A stretch of 64,000 bases of DNA from an uncultured Bacilli bacterium. Its GTDB lineage: Bacteria > Bacillota_I > Bacilli_A > RF39 > UBA660. Location of the stretch: the NCBI GenBank assembly GCA_934098745.1, contig CAKOPG010000004.1:1-64000 (forward strand), read 5' to 3'. The notes under the pieces were generated by a model that was given only the letters and a program-made list of their open reading frames with translations, was not told the DNA's origin and made no database searches. This document shows positions 53,035-61,442 of the stretch, one piece after another; the first letter of the stretch is position 1; the number at the start of each line of letters is the position of its first letter. The position numbers and the translations under genes are program-made.

Positions 53035-54294
53035 TTGAAGCAAGAATTTAATTTTAAATTAGAAGGAAAAGAATGGGAAGAGTTACAAGAACAGGCATTT
53101 GCAAAGGTAAACAAAAAAGCTAAAATTGATGGTTTTAGACCTGGCAAAGCTCCTAAAAATATCTACATAAAAAAGTATGGAACAAGTGATATTTTATATG
53201 AGGCTACTGACATGGCTATTGAAAAAGAATATCAAAAAATTATTACGGAAAAAAAGTTATTACCTGTTATTGAACCAAAAGTAGAACTTGTAAAATGTGA
53301 TGAAAAAGAAGTCGAAGTTAAATTTATTTTCGTAACAGAACCTGAAGTTACACTTGGAGCATATACAAATTTGGGTGTAAAAAAAGAAAAAGCCAAAGTC
53401 ACTAAAGAAGAAATTAAAACAAGAATTGATGATCTATTAAATGAATATGCTGAACTTGAAATCAAAGAAGGTGCAGTAGAATCTGGTGATGTATCTATTA
53501 TAGATTTTATTGGTTACAAAGATGGTGCAGAATTTGAAGGAGGAAAAGCTGAGAATTATTCATTAACTATCGGAAGTAATTCCTTTATTCCTGGTTTTGA
53601 AGACGCAATAATTGGAATGCAAAAAGGTGAAACAAAAGACATAAATCTTACATTCCCAGAAGATTATATGGCCGAAGAACTAAAAGGAAAAGATGTTGTA
53701 TTTAAAGTAACAGTTCATGAAATAAAAAAACGTGTTGTACCAAAATTAGATAAAGACTTCTTTGATGATTTAGGCATGGAAGGTGTGACAACAAAAGAAG
53801 AATTAGAACATGAAATTGAACATGAAATTATGCATCAAAAAGAGCATGAACTACATCACGCCTATGAAGAAAAATGCTTAGAAAAAGCAGCCGAAAATAT
53901 GAAAATAGATATTTGTGATGAACTAGTAGCTGATGAAGTAGAACATATGTATAAAGAATTTATGCAAAGAATGCAAATGCAAGGCATTAGTGAAGAAATG
54001 TATTATGAATATACAAAATCTAAAAAAGAAGATATTACTAGCCAAATGAGAGAAGATGCTATAAAGAGAATTAAATATCGCTATCTTTTAAAAGAAATAA
54101 TTAAAAAAGAGAAAATTAAAGTAACTGATAAAGAAGCTAAAGCTCAAGTTAAAGAAATGGCTGAAATGTATAATGTAGATGAAGAAACTATTCTAAAAGA
54201 AGTACCTTTAGATAATATTAAATTTGAAGCAATGTACCAAAAAGCTATGGATATTGTTACTGCTAATGAATCTAAAAAGAAAGAAGAAAAGTAA
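53035..54294 (+). CDS. tig: Trigger factor (ribosome-bound chaperone/PPIase)
   Basis: 419 aa. The ribosome-binding region keeps KIDGFRPGKAPKNIYIKKYG (signature GFRxGKxP), an FKBP-type PPIase domain at about 140-225 (SIIDFIGYKDGAEFEGG, FIPGFEDAIIGMQKGE), and a helical C-terminal arm. The N-terminus is about ten residues shorter than in typical trigger factors. The TTG at 53035 lies 8 nt after AAGGAG; a GTG at 53026 overlaps the Shine-Dalgarno. Confidence 0.93.
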   Translation: MKQEFNFKLEGKEWEELQEQAFAKVNKKAKIDGFRPGKAPKNIYIKKYGTSDILYEATDMAIEKEYQKIITEKKLLPVIEPKVELVKCDEKEVEVKFIFVTEPEVTLGAYTNLGVKKEKAKVTKEEIKTRIDDLLNEYAELEIKEGAVESGDVSIIDFIGYKDGAEFEGGKAENYSLTIGSNSFIPGFEDAIIGMQKGETKDINLTFPEDYMAEELKGKDVVFKVTVHEIKKRVVPKLDKDFFDDLGMEGVTTKEELEHEIEHEIMHQKEHELHHAYEEKCLEKAAENMKIDICDELVADEVEHMYKEFMQRMQMQGISEEMYYEYTKSKKEDITSQMREDAIKRIKYRYLLKEIIKKEKIKVTDKEAKAQVKEMAEMYNVDEETILKEVPLDNIKFEAMYQKAMDIVTANESKKKEEK

Positions 54295-54319
54295 AAGTCA
54301 CAAAAGACTTTTTTTCTTT
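54293..54319 (+). terminator. Terminator after tig
   Basis: 7-bp stem AAAAGTC/GACTTTT (54293-54299 with 54306-54312) with 6-nt loop, then a T-run. Confidence 0.75.
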
Positions 54320-54584
54320 TACACATCTATATAATATAAAATATTATTTTCTCAACAATTATAATATGCCAAAGAACGAAATACATTAGGAGAGAAATTT
54401 CATTGAATATAATGTCTAGTATCAGTAATTGTAATTAGGTATTGGTAATCATATAAAGAACAATTTTTAAATTATAATAATAAATAATGACATTATTTTC
54501 AAGAAAAATCCTAATTTAGCTTTAAGATCGAACCTTTTTGATGTAAAGTTACCAAAAATATATTAGATAGATTAAATAATATGA
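54320..54584. other. Intergenic spacer without a recognised feature
   Basis: No open frame with a ribosome binding site, no stable hairpin and no repeat were noticed. A TATAAT at 54585-54590 at its right edge probably serves the next gene. Confidence 0.4.
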
Positions 54585-54618
54585 TATAATTGTATACAGT
54601 TAGTTAAGGAGTGATATG

Positions 54619-55134
54619 ATGGCTAATACATTAGCAGAATTTTTTGTAAATGCTTTTTCGGGATTAACAAGCCTAAAATATGGTAAAGAATTAATAATTT
54701 TTATTATTTCTATGATGCCTATTTTAGAACTTCGTGGAGGATTAATAGCTGCCACACTTTTAGGGTTAAAAGGCTTACCAAGCTTTATTATTTGCTTTGT
54801 TGGAAACATTATTCCAATCCCATTTATATTATGGTTAATTACACCAATATTTAATAAATTAAAGAAAACCAAAATGTTCAGTGGTTTAGTAAATAAAATT
54901 GAAAAGAAAGCTTTATCAAAAAAAGAACAAATAGAAAAACTTAAATATATTGGTTTAATGTTATTTGTTGGTATTCCTTTACCAGGAACTGGCGCATGGA
55001 CTGGTTGTTTAATAGCTGCCATGCTTGATATGGATAAGAAAAAAGCCATGTTATATACCATACTAGGAGTTATAATGGCTGGTATAATTATGATGATTGT
55101 TTCATATGGTATTTTAGACAATATAATTCATTAA
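54619..55134 (+). CDS. Small multi-drug export family protein (PF06695-like)
   Basis: 171-aa membrane protein with about four helices. MMPILELRGGLIAATLLGL, GNIIPIPFILWLI and GIPLPGTGAWTGCLIAAML are the conserved blocks of the family named small multi-drug exporter, whose transport role is not well proven. ATG at 54619 has better spacing from AAGGAG than the tandem ATG at 54616. Confidence 0.85.
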   Translation: MANTLAEFFVNAFSGLTSLKYGKELIIFIISMMPILELRGGLIAATLLGLKGLPSFIICFVGNIIPIPFILWLITPIFNKLKKTKMFSGLVNKIEKKALSKKEQIEKLKYIGLMLFVGIPLPGTGAWTGCLIAAMLDMDKKKAMLYTILGVIMAGIIMMIVSYGILDNIIH

Positions 55135-55148
55135 ATTACAAAAAACAC

Positions 55149-55177
55149 TTGAAAAAATCATTTAATAATGATATAAT
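55149..55177 (+). promoter_or_regulatory. Promoter of tRNA-Lys
   Basis: TTGAAA (55149-55154), 17 bp, TATAAT (55172-55177). Confidence 0.8.
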
Positions 55178-55209
55178 TTTAATTGTCTTTGAAAAAAAGA
55201 TAATTAAAT

Positions 55210-55285
55210 GGGCTGTTAGCTCAGTTGGTAGAGCAACTGACTCTTAATCAGTGGGTCTAGGGTTCGAATCCCTAACAGCCCACCA
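55210..55285 (+). tRNA. tRNA-Lys (CTT)
   Basis: 76 nt with encoded CCA. Anticodon loop CTCTTAA gives CTT. Acceptor GGGCTGT pairs fully with ACAGCCC. Confidence 0.95.
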
Positions 55286-55312
55286 TTTAATTGTTTAAAT
55301 TGAAAAAAATGC

Positions 55313-55341
55313 TTGATATTATATTTATTTAATGTTATAAT
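55313..55341 (+). promoter_or_regulatory. Promoter of tRNA-Ile/tRNA-Glu
   Basis: TTGATA (55313-55318), 17 bp, TATAAT (55336-55341). Gives the Ile-Glu pair its own start between tRNA-Lys and tRNA-Ile. Confidence 0.75.
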
Positions 55342-55361
55342 CAATTAGCAGGGAACAAAAT

Positions 55362-55438
<77 letters not shown>

Positions 55439-55449
55439 TTTTGTTTTAT

Positions 55450-55526
55450 GGCCCGTTGGTGAAGTGGTTCAACACACATGCCTTTCACGCATGCATTCAT
55501 GGGTTCAAATCCCGTACGGGTCACCA
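55450..55526 (+). tRNA. tRNA-Glu (TTC)
   Basis: 77 nt with encoded CCA. Anticodon loop CTTTCAC gives TTC; acceptor GGCCCGT pairs with ACGGGTC. Confidence 0.94.
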
Positions 55527-55537
55527 ATGAGAAATTA

Positions 55538-55564
55538 AAAGTCTTTAGAAATAAAGGCTTTTTG
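55538..55564 (+). terminator. Terminator of the tRNA cluster
   Basis: 10-bp stem with one G-U pair (55538-55547 with 55552-55561), GAAA loop, T tail. Confidence 0.8.
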
Positions 55565-55651
55565 TTTGCTATAATGTGATATATAGTTACATTAAACATC
55601 TTTTCTTACTAAAATTTGTATGTTATAATTATCTCATAAGGAGAGATTATA

Positions 55652-56857
55652 ATGAGTGAAAAATATTTAGTTGTTAATTGTGGTAGTTCTTCCTTAAAGT
55701 TTTCCGTGTATGAAATGCCAAATGAAAAAGAACTTATCAACGGTTATATTGAAAAGATAGGGCACCCTGACAGTTTTTGGACAATAAAAATTAATGGTAA
55801 TAAAAAAATAGGACAAAAATATATAGACAATCATGAGTCAGCAGTTCAAGTAATGTTGGAAGAATTAATAAACAACAAAATAATTACAACTATGTCGGAA
55901 ATTAAAGGTGTAGGTCATAGAGTTTTGCATGGTGGAGAAAGATATAATGATTCTGTAAAAATAGATGATGAAGTACTTAGAAATATTATTAATTTAACAA
56001 ACCTGGGGCCTCTTCATCATCCAGGTGAAATTGCTGGTATAAAAGCTATGCAAGAGGCCATGCCTAATACCATTCAAGTAGCTGTATTTGACACTGCTTT
56101 TCATCAAACAATGCCAGAAGAAAATTATATTTATGCTGTTCCATACGAATGGTATTTAAAATATAAAGTAAGAAGGTACGGTTTTCATGGAACTAGTCAT
56201 AAATATATTACTGAGCATATGCAAGAAAAGCTTAATAAGAAAAATGTAAATTTAATTATTTGTCATGTAGGAAGTGGAGCTAGTATTTCTTGTGTAAAAA
56301 ATGGAGAATGTTTTGCTACAACCATGGGATTAACACCATTAGATGGTTTAGTAATGGGAACCCGTAGTGGCGCTGTAGATCCATCAATTATAAAATTTAT
56401 GGCCGATGAAAGTGGATTAAATGTAGACTTTATAACAGAAGAATTAAACAAAAAAAGCGGATTATTAGGAATATGTGGTAAAAATGATTTCCGGGATGTT
56501 TTAAAACTAAAAGAATCAGGCGATGAAAGAGGAATACTTGCTTATAACATTTTTCGAAATTCAATAATTAATTATATTGCTGAGTATTATTTCAAGTTAT
56601 TAGGCAATGTAGATGCTATCGTCTTCACAGCAGGAGTATTAGAAAATAATGCCATTTTAAGAGCAGATATAGTAAACCGCATTTCTACATGTATTGATAT
56701 GTCATTAGATGATGAAATGAATAATAATATAGGATATGGTCATGATTTAAAAGAAGGATTAATAACTAAAGAAAATTCCAAAATACCAGTATACGTTGTT
56801 CCAACCTCTGAAGAAATAATGATAGTTAGAGATACCTATGAAATAGTTAATAAGTAA
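55652..56857 (+). CDS. ackA: Acetate kinase (copy 2)
   Basis: 401 aa. Same ASKHA motifs as the copy at 39452 (VNCGSSSLKFS at 8-18, FDTAFHQTM, RYGFHGTSHKYI, VFTAGVLENN), but the substrate-site segment TPLDGLVMGTRSGAVDPS is the canonical type. The ATPase-loop GENS of copy 1 is LENN here. Transcribed alone from an extended -10 (TG-T-TATAAT, 55624-55629) and closed by a terminator. The copies share order and length and differ across their whole length, so the duplication is old or one was acquired. Confidence 0.92.
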   Translation: MSEKYLVVNCGSSSLKFSVYEMPNEKELINGYIEKIGHPDSFWTIKINGNKKIGQKYIDNHESAVQVMLEELINNKIITTMSEIKGVGHRVLHGGERYNDSVKIDDEVLRNIINLTNLGPLHHPGEIAGIKAMQEAMPNTIQVAVFDTAFHQTMPEENYIYAVPYEWYLKYKVRRYGFHGTSHKYITEHMQEKLNKKNVNLIICHVGSGASISCVKNGECFATTMGLTPLDGLVMGTRSGAVDPSIIKFMADESGLNVDFITEELNKKSGLLGICGKNDFRDVLKLKESGDERGILAYNIFRNSIINYIAEYYFKLLGNVDAIVFTAGVLENNAILRADIVNRISTCIDMSLDDEMNNNIGYGHDLKEGLITKENSKIPVYVVPTSEEIMIVRDTYEIVNK

Positions 56858-56862
56858 AATTT

Positions 56863-56896
56863 AAAGTAATTTATAGCAATATAAATTGCTTTTTAT
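56863..56896 (+). terminator. Terminator after acetate kinase 2
   Basis: 13-bp stem with one G-U pair (56863-56875 with 56880-56892), GCAA loop, TTTTT. Confidence 0.8.
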
Positions 56897-56993
56897 ATAG
56901 TATCAAACTTTTATTTAATTAACATATAGTAAATATAAGTATAGACTTTATCTAATCAATTTGGTAAAATTAATTTAAGATGGAGTGATGTAT

Positions 56994-58991
56994 ATGAATG
57001 AATTAGAAAAAATAGAAGGAATTGGTCCTAAAACCAGTGAATTATTAGCTAAATTAAAAATTAATACTATTGATGATTTAATAAATTACTATCCATACAG
57101 ATATGAAGTGTTGAAAAGAAGCAATCTTTTAGAGATAAAAGATGGTGATAAAATAATTATTGATGGTATTGTCGAAGGACAACCAACAATCATTTATTTA
57201 TCTCCAAAACTAAAAAAAATTATTCTAAGAATTAACACCTATCAAAGCATTTTAAATGTTACTATTTATAATAAAATATATTTAATGGAGAATTTAAAAA
57301 TAGGCACTTATGTAACCGTTATTGGTAAATATGATAAAATTAAAAATACCGTTGTTGCTAGTGATGTTCGTTTAGAAAGATTACCATCTATTCCTAAAAT
57401 AGAGAGTATATATTATACAACTTCTGGTTTATCTAAAAAAAGTATTTCGAAATTTATTATGTCTCTTATTATGGGCGGTTACAAGCCGATAGAAAAAATT
57501 CCTGAATATATTATAGATAAATATAATTTAATGACAAAATATGAAGCCATTGTTGAAATACATAATCCTACAGATGTAATTCTTTTAAAAAAAGCACGAC
57601 AAAGATTAAAATATGAAGAATTATTTATATATCTATTAAAAATAAATTACTTAAAAATGAAAAATCAAGAGGATGAACATGCTTTGACTAGAAATATAGA
57701 TAAAGTAAAATTAGACGAACTAATCAAATCATTACCATATGAATTAACTATTGATCAAAAAATAGTAACAGAAGAGATTTTAAATGATATGTCTTCCAAT
57801 AAAAGAATGAATCGATTATTACAAGGTGATGTTGGCAGTGGAAAAACTATTGTTGCATTAATTAGTGCGTATGCCAATTATCTTTCAAAATATCAAACAG
57901 CCCTTATGGTACCTACAGAAATTCTTGCTAATCAGCATTATAGTGAAGCCAAAGAAATTTTACAAAAATTAGGAATGAATGTAAGTATATTGACTTCATC
58001 TACCAATAAAAAGGACAAAGAAAAAATAATAGCTGATTTAGCAACAGGAAAAATAGATTTGATTATTGGGACACAATCATTAATACAAGATAATGTAACA
58101 TTTCATAATTTGGGTTTAGTTATAACAGATGAACAACATCGTTTTGGTGTTAATCAACGCAGTAAATTTAAAAACAAAGGTATTAGCCCAGATGTTTTAT
58201 TAATGAGTGCTACCCCAATTCCTAGAACCTATGCTTTGACTATATATGGTGACATGGAAGTATCAAGCATAAAAAGCAAACCAATTGGTAGGAAAGAAGT
58301 AATAACATATTTTAAGAAAGAAAGAGATATTACTCAAGTACTAGAGCTAATGTATGAACAATTAAAAAGTAATCATCAAATTTATGTAATTGCTCCGACG
58401 ATAGATAGTGATAGTGATGAAGTAGAAAATATAAATAGTTTAACAGAAAAGATGAATAAAGCCTTTGGAAAAATATATAACATATCAGCTATCCATGGTA
58501 AATTAGATTCAAAAGAAAAAAACAAAATAATGTCAGATTATGAAAAAGGAAAAATAAATATTTTAATATCGACAACAGTTATTGAAGTTGGTGTTAATGT
58601 CCCAAATGCCAGTATGATTGTTATTTTCGATGCTAACTATTTTGGCTTATCAACTATTCATCAATTAAGAGGCAGAGTTGGTCGTAGTAATATCCAAAGT
58701 TATTGTGTATTGATAGCCAAAGAGTATCAAGAGAGACTAAAAATGTTAGAAACATGTCATGATGGCTTTGAAATTAGTGAATATGACTTTAAAAATAGAG
58801 GAGAAGGGGATTTATTTGGTATTAGACAAAGTGGTGAAATCGGCTTGAAATTGGCCAATGTTAAAAGAGACTACCAAATGTTGTTAAAAGCCAGAGATGA
58901 TGCTATTGAATTTTTACCAATATTACTAGAAAATAAGTACAAATATCAAGAAATCTACAAAGAGTTGGAATGTCTTAATAATATCGATTAA
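56994..58991 (+). CDS. recG: ATP-dependent DNA helicase RecG
   Basis: 665 aa. N-terminal wedge domain beginning EKIEGIGPKTSELLAKL, then the superfamily 2 helicase core: Walker A LLQGDVGSGKTIVAL (about 277-291), DEQH box, motif III SATPIPRT, motif VI QLRGRVGRS, and the TRG tail. RecG reverses stalled forks and branched intermediates. Of three nearby starts (GTG 56985, ATG 56988, ATG 56994) the last has correct spacing from GGAG. Last chromosomal housekeeping gene before the mobile region. Confidence 0.95.
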   Translation: MNELEKIEGIGPKTSELLAKLKINTIDDLINYYPYRYEVLKRSNLLEIKDGDKIIIDGIVEGQPTIIYLSPKLKKIILRINTYQSILNVTIYNKIYLMENLKIGTYVTVIGKYDKIKNTVVASDVRLERLPSIPKIESIYYTTSGLSKKSISKFIMSLIMGGYKPIEKIPEYIIDKYNLMTKYEAIVEIHNPTDVILLKKARQRLKYEELFIYLLKINYLKMKNQEDEHALTRNIDKVKLDELIKSLPYELTIDQKIVTEEILNDMSSNKRMNRLLQGDVGSGKTIVALISAYANYLSKYQTALMVPTEILANQHYSEAKEILQKLGMNVSILTSSTNKKDKEKIIADLATGKIDLIIGTQSLIQDNVTFHNLGLVITDEQHRFGVNQRSKFKNKGISPDVLLMSATPIPRTYALTIYGDMEVSSIKSKPIGRKEVITYFKKERDITQVLELMYEQLKSNHQIYVIAPTIDSDSDEVENINSLTEKMNKAFGKIYNISAIHGKLDSKEKNKIMSDYEKGKINILISTTVIEVGVNVPNASMIVIFDANYFGLSTIHQLRGRVGRSNIQSYCVLIAKEYQERLKMLETCHDGFEISEYDFKNRGEGDLFGIRQSGEIGLKLANVKRDYQMLLKARDDAIEFLPILLENKYKYQEIYKELECLNNID

Positions 58992-59030
58992 ATTACAAAT
59001 AAAAAAAAATTAATTTCTTTTAAAAAGTAC

Positions 59031-59059
59031 TTGCTTTTCTATTCAAAATATAATACAAT
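59031..59059 (+). promoter_or_regulatory. Promoter of a candidate small RNA
   Basis: TTGCTT (59031-59036), 17 bp, TACAAT (59054-59059). The predicted start, about 59066, is the first base of a perfect hairpin. Confidence 0.6.
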
Positions 59060-59065
59060 TATATT

Positions 59066-59176
59066 GTCATAATAAATAGATATTATGACCAACCTTTTTA
59101 CACTCGCTACGGTTTTATGTAGGAGTGTTCAACCAAAACCCCCTGAAGAGAGCATTTAACCGTGCTCTCATTTTTT
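59066..59176 (+). ncRNA. Candidate small RNA of three hairpins
   Basis: About 110 nt. Hairpin 1: 8-bp perfect stem (59066-59073 with 59082-59089). Hairpin 2: 10-bp stem with one bulged G (59100-59110 with 59119-59128). Hairpin 3: 7-bp terminator stem (59148-59154 with 59163-59169) with a T6 tail. No open frame of note and no match to a riboswitch or housekeeping RNA that I recognise. A promoter lies exactly upstream. It borders the mobile region downstream of recG. Confidence 0.6.
59148..59176 (+). terminator. Terminator of the candidate small RNA
   Basis: GAGAGCA/TGCTCTC stem, 8-nt loop, A then T6. Confidence 0.8.
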
Positions 59177-59224
59177 GTGCCCATTTTATAAGAGTTTGTG
59201 AGGTATCGGAATTGCTAAAATAAT

Positions 59225-59246
59225 TTTAGGTACAATTTAGGTACAA
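59225..59246. repeat. Tandem 11-bp direct repeat
   Basis: Two exact, adjacent copies of TTTAGGTACAA (59225-59235 and 59236-59246) between the small RNA and the Fic operon. Could be recombinase or protein-binding sites at the edge of the element. Confidence 0.6.
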
Positions 59247-59303
59247 AAAAATTTGATTCTATGAATAGTTCATTGAGAAAAAGTGCCGAAAGTGGCAAAA
59301 ATT

Positions 59304-59315
59304 ATCAATGGATTT
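59304..59315 (+). repeat. Direct repeat ATCAATGGATTT, copy 1
   Basis: Exact 12-bp match, same orientation, to 62040-62051. The two copies bracket the Fic/DUF3800/zinc-ribbon gene group, as attachment-site cores would. Confidence 0.35.
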
Positions 59316-59378
59316 TTAATTATAACGATGATACGGATAAAATATGAATAATCCGTATGACCGAAAAAAAACAATAAT

Positions 59379-59431
59379 ATTCCGCAAATGGAATAAAATA
59401 TATTGACATATTATTCCAGAAACGGTATAAT
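59379..59431 (+). promoter_or_regulatory. Consensus promoter with twin operators before the Fic operon
   Basis: TTGACA (59403-59408), 17 bp and TATAAT (59426-59431), a perfect consensus. Two related near-palindromes lie across it: ATTCCGCAAATGGAAT (59379-59394) and ATTCCAGAAACGGTAT (59413-59428), spaced 34 bp, about three helical turns. The second covers the spacer and -10. Tight repression by a dimeric regulator is likely. Confidence 0.7.
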
Positions 59432-59452
59432 CTATACATAGAGGTGATAACT

Positions 59453-59776
59453 ATGCATATTAAAGATGTGAAAGATATTAGTGATATTGCTAAAGATATT
59501 AAAGATCTAACTGAGCAAATGAAAAATCCAACAAGAGAAGGTATGGAAAAAGCAATAAAGAGTGTTAGACAACACTTATTATTAGAAACAGAAGTATATG
59601 AAGATGCATTATGTGTTGCTAATAAGAGTTCAAAAGTAAATATTGAAAATATTGATAATAACATTCTATATGGAAAACTTGATGATTATAAAACTATATG
59701 CTTTAGTTATCTTCTAGATAAGTATGGTAAAGAGCAACTTGATGAAATTATTAAAGAATATAAATTGGAGGTGTAA
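59453..59776 (+). CDS. Small protein upstream of Fic, possible antitoxin
   Basis: 107 aa, soluble and helical, no known domain. The first half is amphipathic (KDVKDISDIAKDIKDLTEQ), the second has a Tyr-rich segment. ATG after GAGGTGAT, 2 nt before the Fic gene, so the two are co-expressed from the operator-controlled promoter. Size and place suggest a partner of the Fic protein, but the Fic protein carries its own inhibitory helix. Confidence 0.5.
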   Translation: MHIKDVKDISDIAKDIKDLTEQMKNPTREGMEKAIKSVRQHLLLETEVYEDALCVANKSSKVNIENIDNNILYGKLDDYKTICFSYLLDKYGKEQLDEIIKEYKLEV

Positions 59777-59778
59777 AA

Positions 59779-60702
59779 ATGAATTTTATGACAATTAAAG
59801 AGGCAAGTGAAAAATGGGATATTAGTGAAAGAAGAATAAGACAACTTATTCAAGATGGTAGAATTTTAGGTGCAAAAAAAATTGGCTCTGCATGGTATAT
59901 TCCAAATGATGCTGGCAAACCAATTGATAAGAGGGTAAAAGAAGAAATTGAATTTAAAATAGATCTACCAGAAGATTATTTCAAAGAAGTAGATGAAAAA
60001 CTTACTAAATTAAATAGCAAAAGACCATTGTCAAAAGAAGCAACAGAATCATTACAAAATGCGATTAATCTAGAATGGACATACAACAGTAATGGTATTG
60101 AAGGTAACACTTTAACATTAAAAGAAACAAAAGTAGTATTAGAAGGAATTACTATTGGAGGTAAGTCTATAAAAGAGCATTTAGAAGCTATAAACCATGA
60201 AAATGCTATTGAATATTTAGAAGAATTAATTGGTGATAAAAGTGAAATATCTGAATGGAATATTAAAGGATTACATCAATTAGTTTTAAAAGGAATTGAT
60301 GATGAAAATGCCGGAAGATATAGAAATCATGATGTAATTATTAGTGGTGCACAACATAGACCACCACAATATATAAAAGTTCCAGAATTAATGGAAAAAT
60401 TAATAATGAACTATGATGAATGGGATAAGTATCATCCAATAATAAGAGCGGCGTTATTACATGGCGAGTTAGTTAAAATACACCCGTTTATTGATGGAAA
60501 TGGTAGAACATCTAGATTAATAATGAATATGGAGCTAATGAGAAGTGGATATGTACCAGTTATCATTAAAAAAGATAATAGATTAAAATATTATGAAGCA
60601 CTTGATAAAGCACATACAACAGGAGATTATACTGATTTTGTTAAATTAGTAACAGAAGCAGAAAATGAAATGCTTGATAGATATTTATCGGTAGTAGAAT
60701 AG
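59779..60702 (+). CDS. Fic family protein with N-terminal helix-turn-helix
   Basis: 307 aa. Residues 1-50 resemble a DNA-binding excisionase/MerR-type helix-turn-helix (TIKEASEKWDISERRIRQLI). A Fic domain follows with the full active-site motif HPFIDGNGRTSR, His235 being catalytic, so it could AMPylate targets. SNGIEGN (Ser104, Glu108) fits the [S/T]xxxE[G/N] inhibitory helix placed N-terminal to the core (class II), which blocks ATP until released. Target unknown. GGAGGTG precedes the ATG. Confidence 0.9.
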   Translation: MNFMTIKEASEKWDISERRIRQLIQDGRILGAKKIGSAWYIPNDAGKPIDKRVKEEIEFKIDLPEDYFKEVDEKLTKLNSKRPLSKEATESLQNAINLEWTYNSNGIEGNTLTLKETKVVLEGITIGGKSIKEHLEAINHENAIEYLEELIGDKSEISEWNIKGLHQLVLKGIDDENAGRYRNHDVIISGAQHRPPQYIKVPELMEKLIMNYDEWDKYHPIIRAALLHGELVKIHPFIDGNGRTSRLIMNMELMRSGYVPVIIKKDNRLKYYEALDKAHTTGDYTDFVKLVTEAENEMLDRYLSVVE

Positions 60703-60716
60703 GAGGTATTAAGATT

Positions 60717-61442
60717 ATGTCAAAAATATATAATTTATATTGTGATGAAAGCTGTCATCTTCAATATGATGGTAACGATATTATGGTTATAGGTACTGTG
60801 TACTGTGAAAAAAAGTACAGTTATGAAATAAATACTGATATAAGAAAAATAAAAGAAAAATATGGTATCTCATTAAGTAACGAAACTAAGTGGAATAAGG
60901 CTCATCAAAATAAGATCGATTATTATACAGAGTTAATAAAATATTTTTTTGATAACGATAAGTTGAATTTCAGATGTGTTGTAGCAACAAACAAGAAGAA
61001 TTTAAACTGTAAAGAATATAATATATCTTATGATGACTGGTATAATAGAATATATTATTTATTGATAAAAGAACTTATAGACATAGAAAACAATTATAGA
61101 ATATATATGGATATAAAAGACTCATTAGGTGGTGAAAGAGTTAAGAATTTAAAAACAGTTTTAAATAGAACATTATATGATTTTACAGAAGAAACAATTG
61201 ATAGGGTTCAAATAATACGAAGCGACGAAGTTGAGATAATGCAATTAACAGATTTACTGATTGGTGCTGTATCTTATAAAAACAGGGGATTAGCAACTAA
61301 TGCTGGAAAAAATCAATTAATACAAATAATAGAAAATCTATCAGGCAAGAACTTGACGTCTACATCAAGACCTAAGATGTTTCATGGAAAATTTGATATA
61401 TTTGTATGGGAACCAGGACATAAGAAATATGGAAAAATGTAA
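60717..61442 (+). CDS. DUF3800 domain protein
   Basis: 241 aa. YNLYCDESCHLQYDGNDIMVIG at the start, a central KWNKAHQNKIDYYTELI and late acidic residues (MQLTDLLIGAVSY) match DUF3800, an RNase H-like fold common on phages and defence islands, with catalytic-looking Asp/Glu. Function is not established. AGGAGG before the ATG. Its last 14 nt overlap the next gene. Confidence 0.8.
   Translation: MSKIYNLYCDESCHLQYDGNDIMVIGTVYCEKKYSYEINTDIRKIKEKYGISLSNETKWNKAHQNKIDYYTELIKYFFDNDKLNFRCVVATNKKNLNCKEYNISYDDWYNRIYYLLIKELIDIENNYRIYMDIKDSLGGERVKNLKTVLNRTLYDFTEETIDRVQIIRSDEVEIMQLTDLLIGAVSYKNRGLATNAGKNQLIQIIENLSGKNLTSTSRPKMFHGKFDIFVWEPGHKKYGKM

Noticed and set aside
59066..59176. Riboswitch or tmRNA 3' end as attachment site
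   Set aside because: None of the known motifs (tmRNA acceptor end, T-loop, or familiar riboswitch cores) is present and the promoter starts right at the first hairpin.
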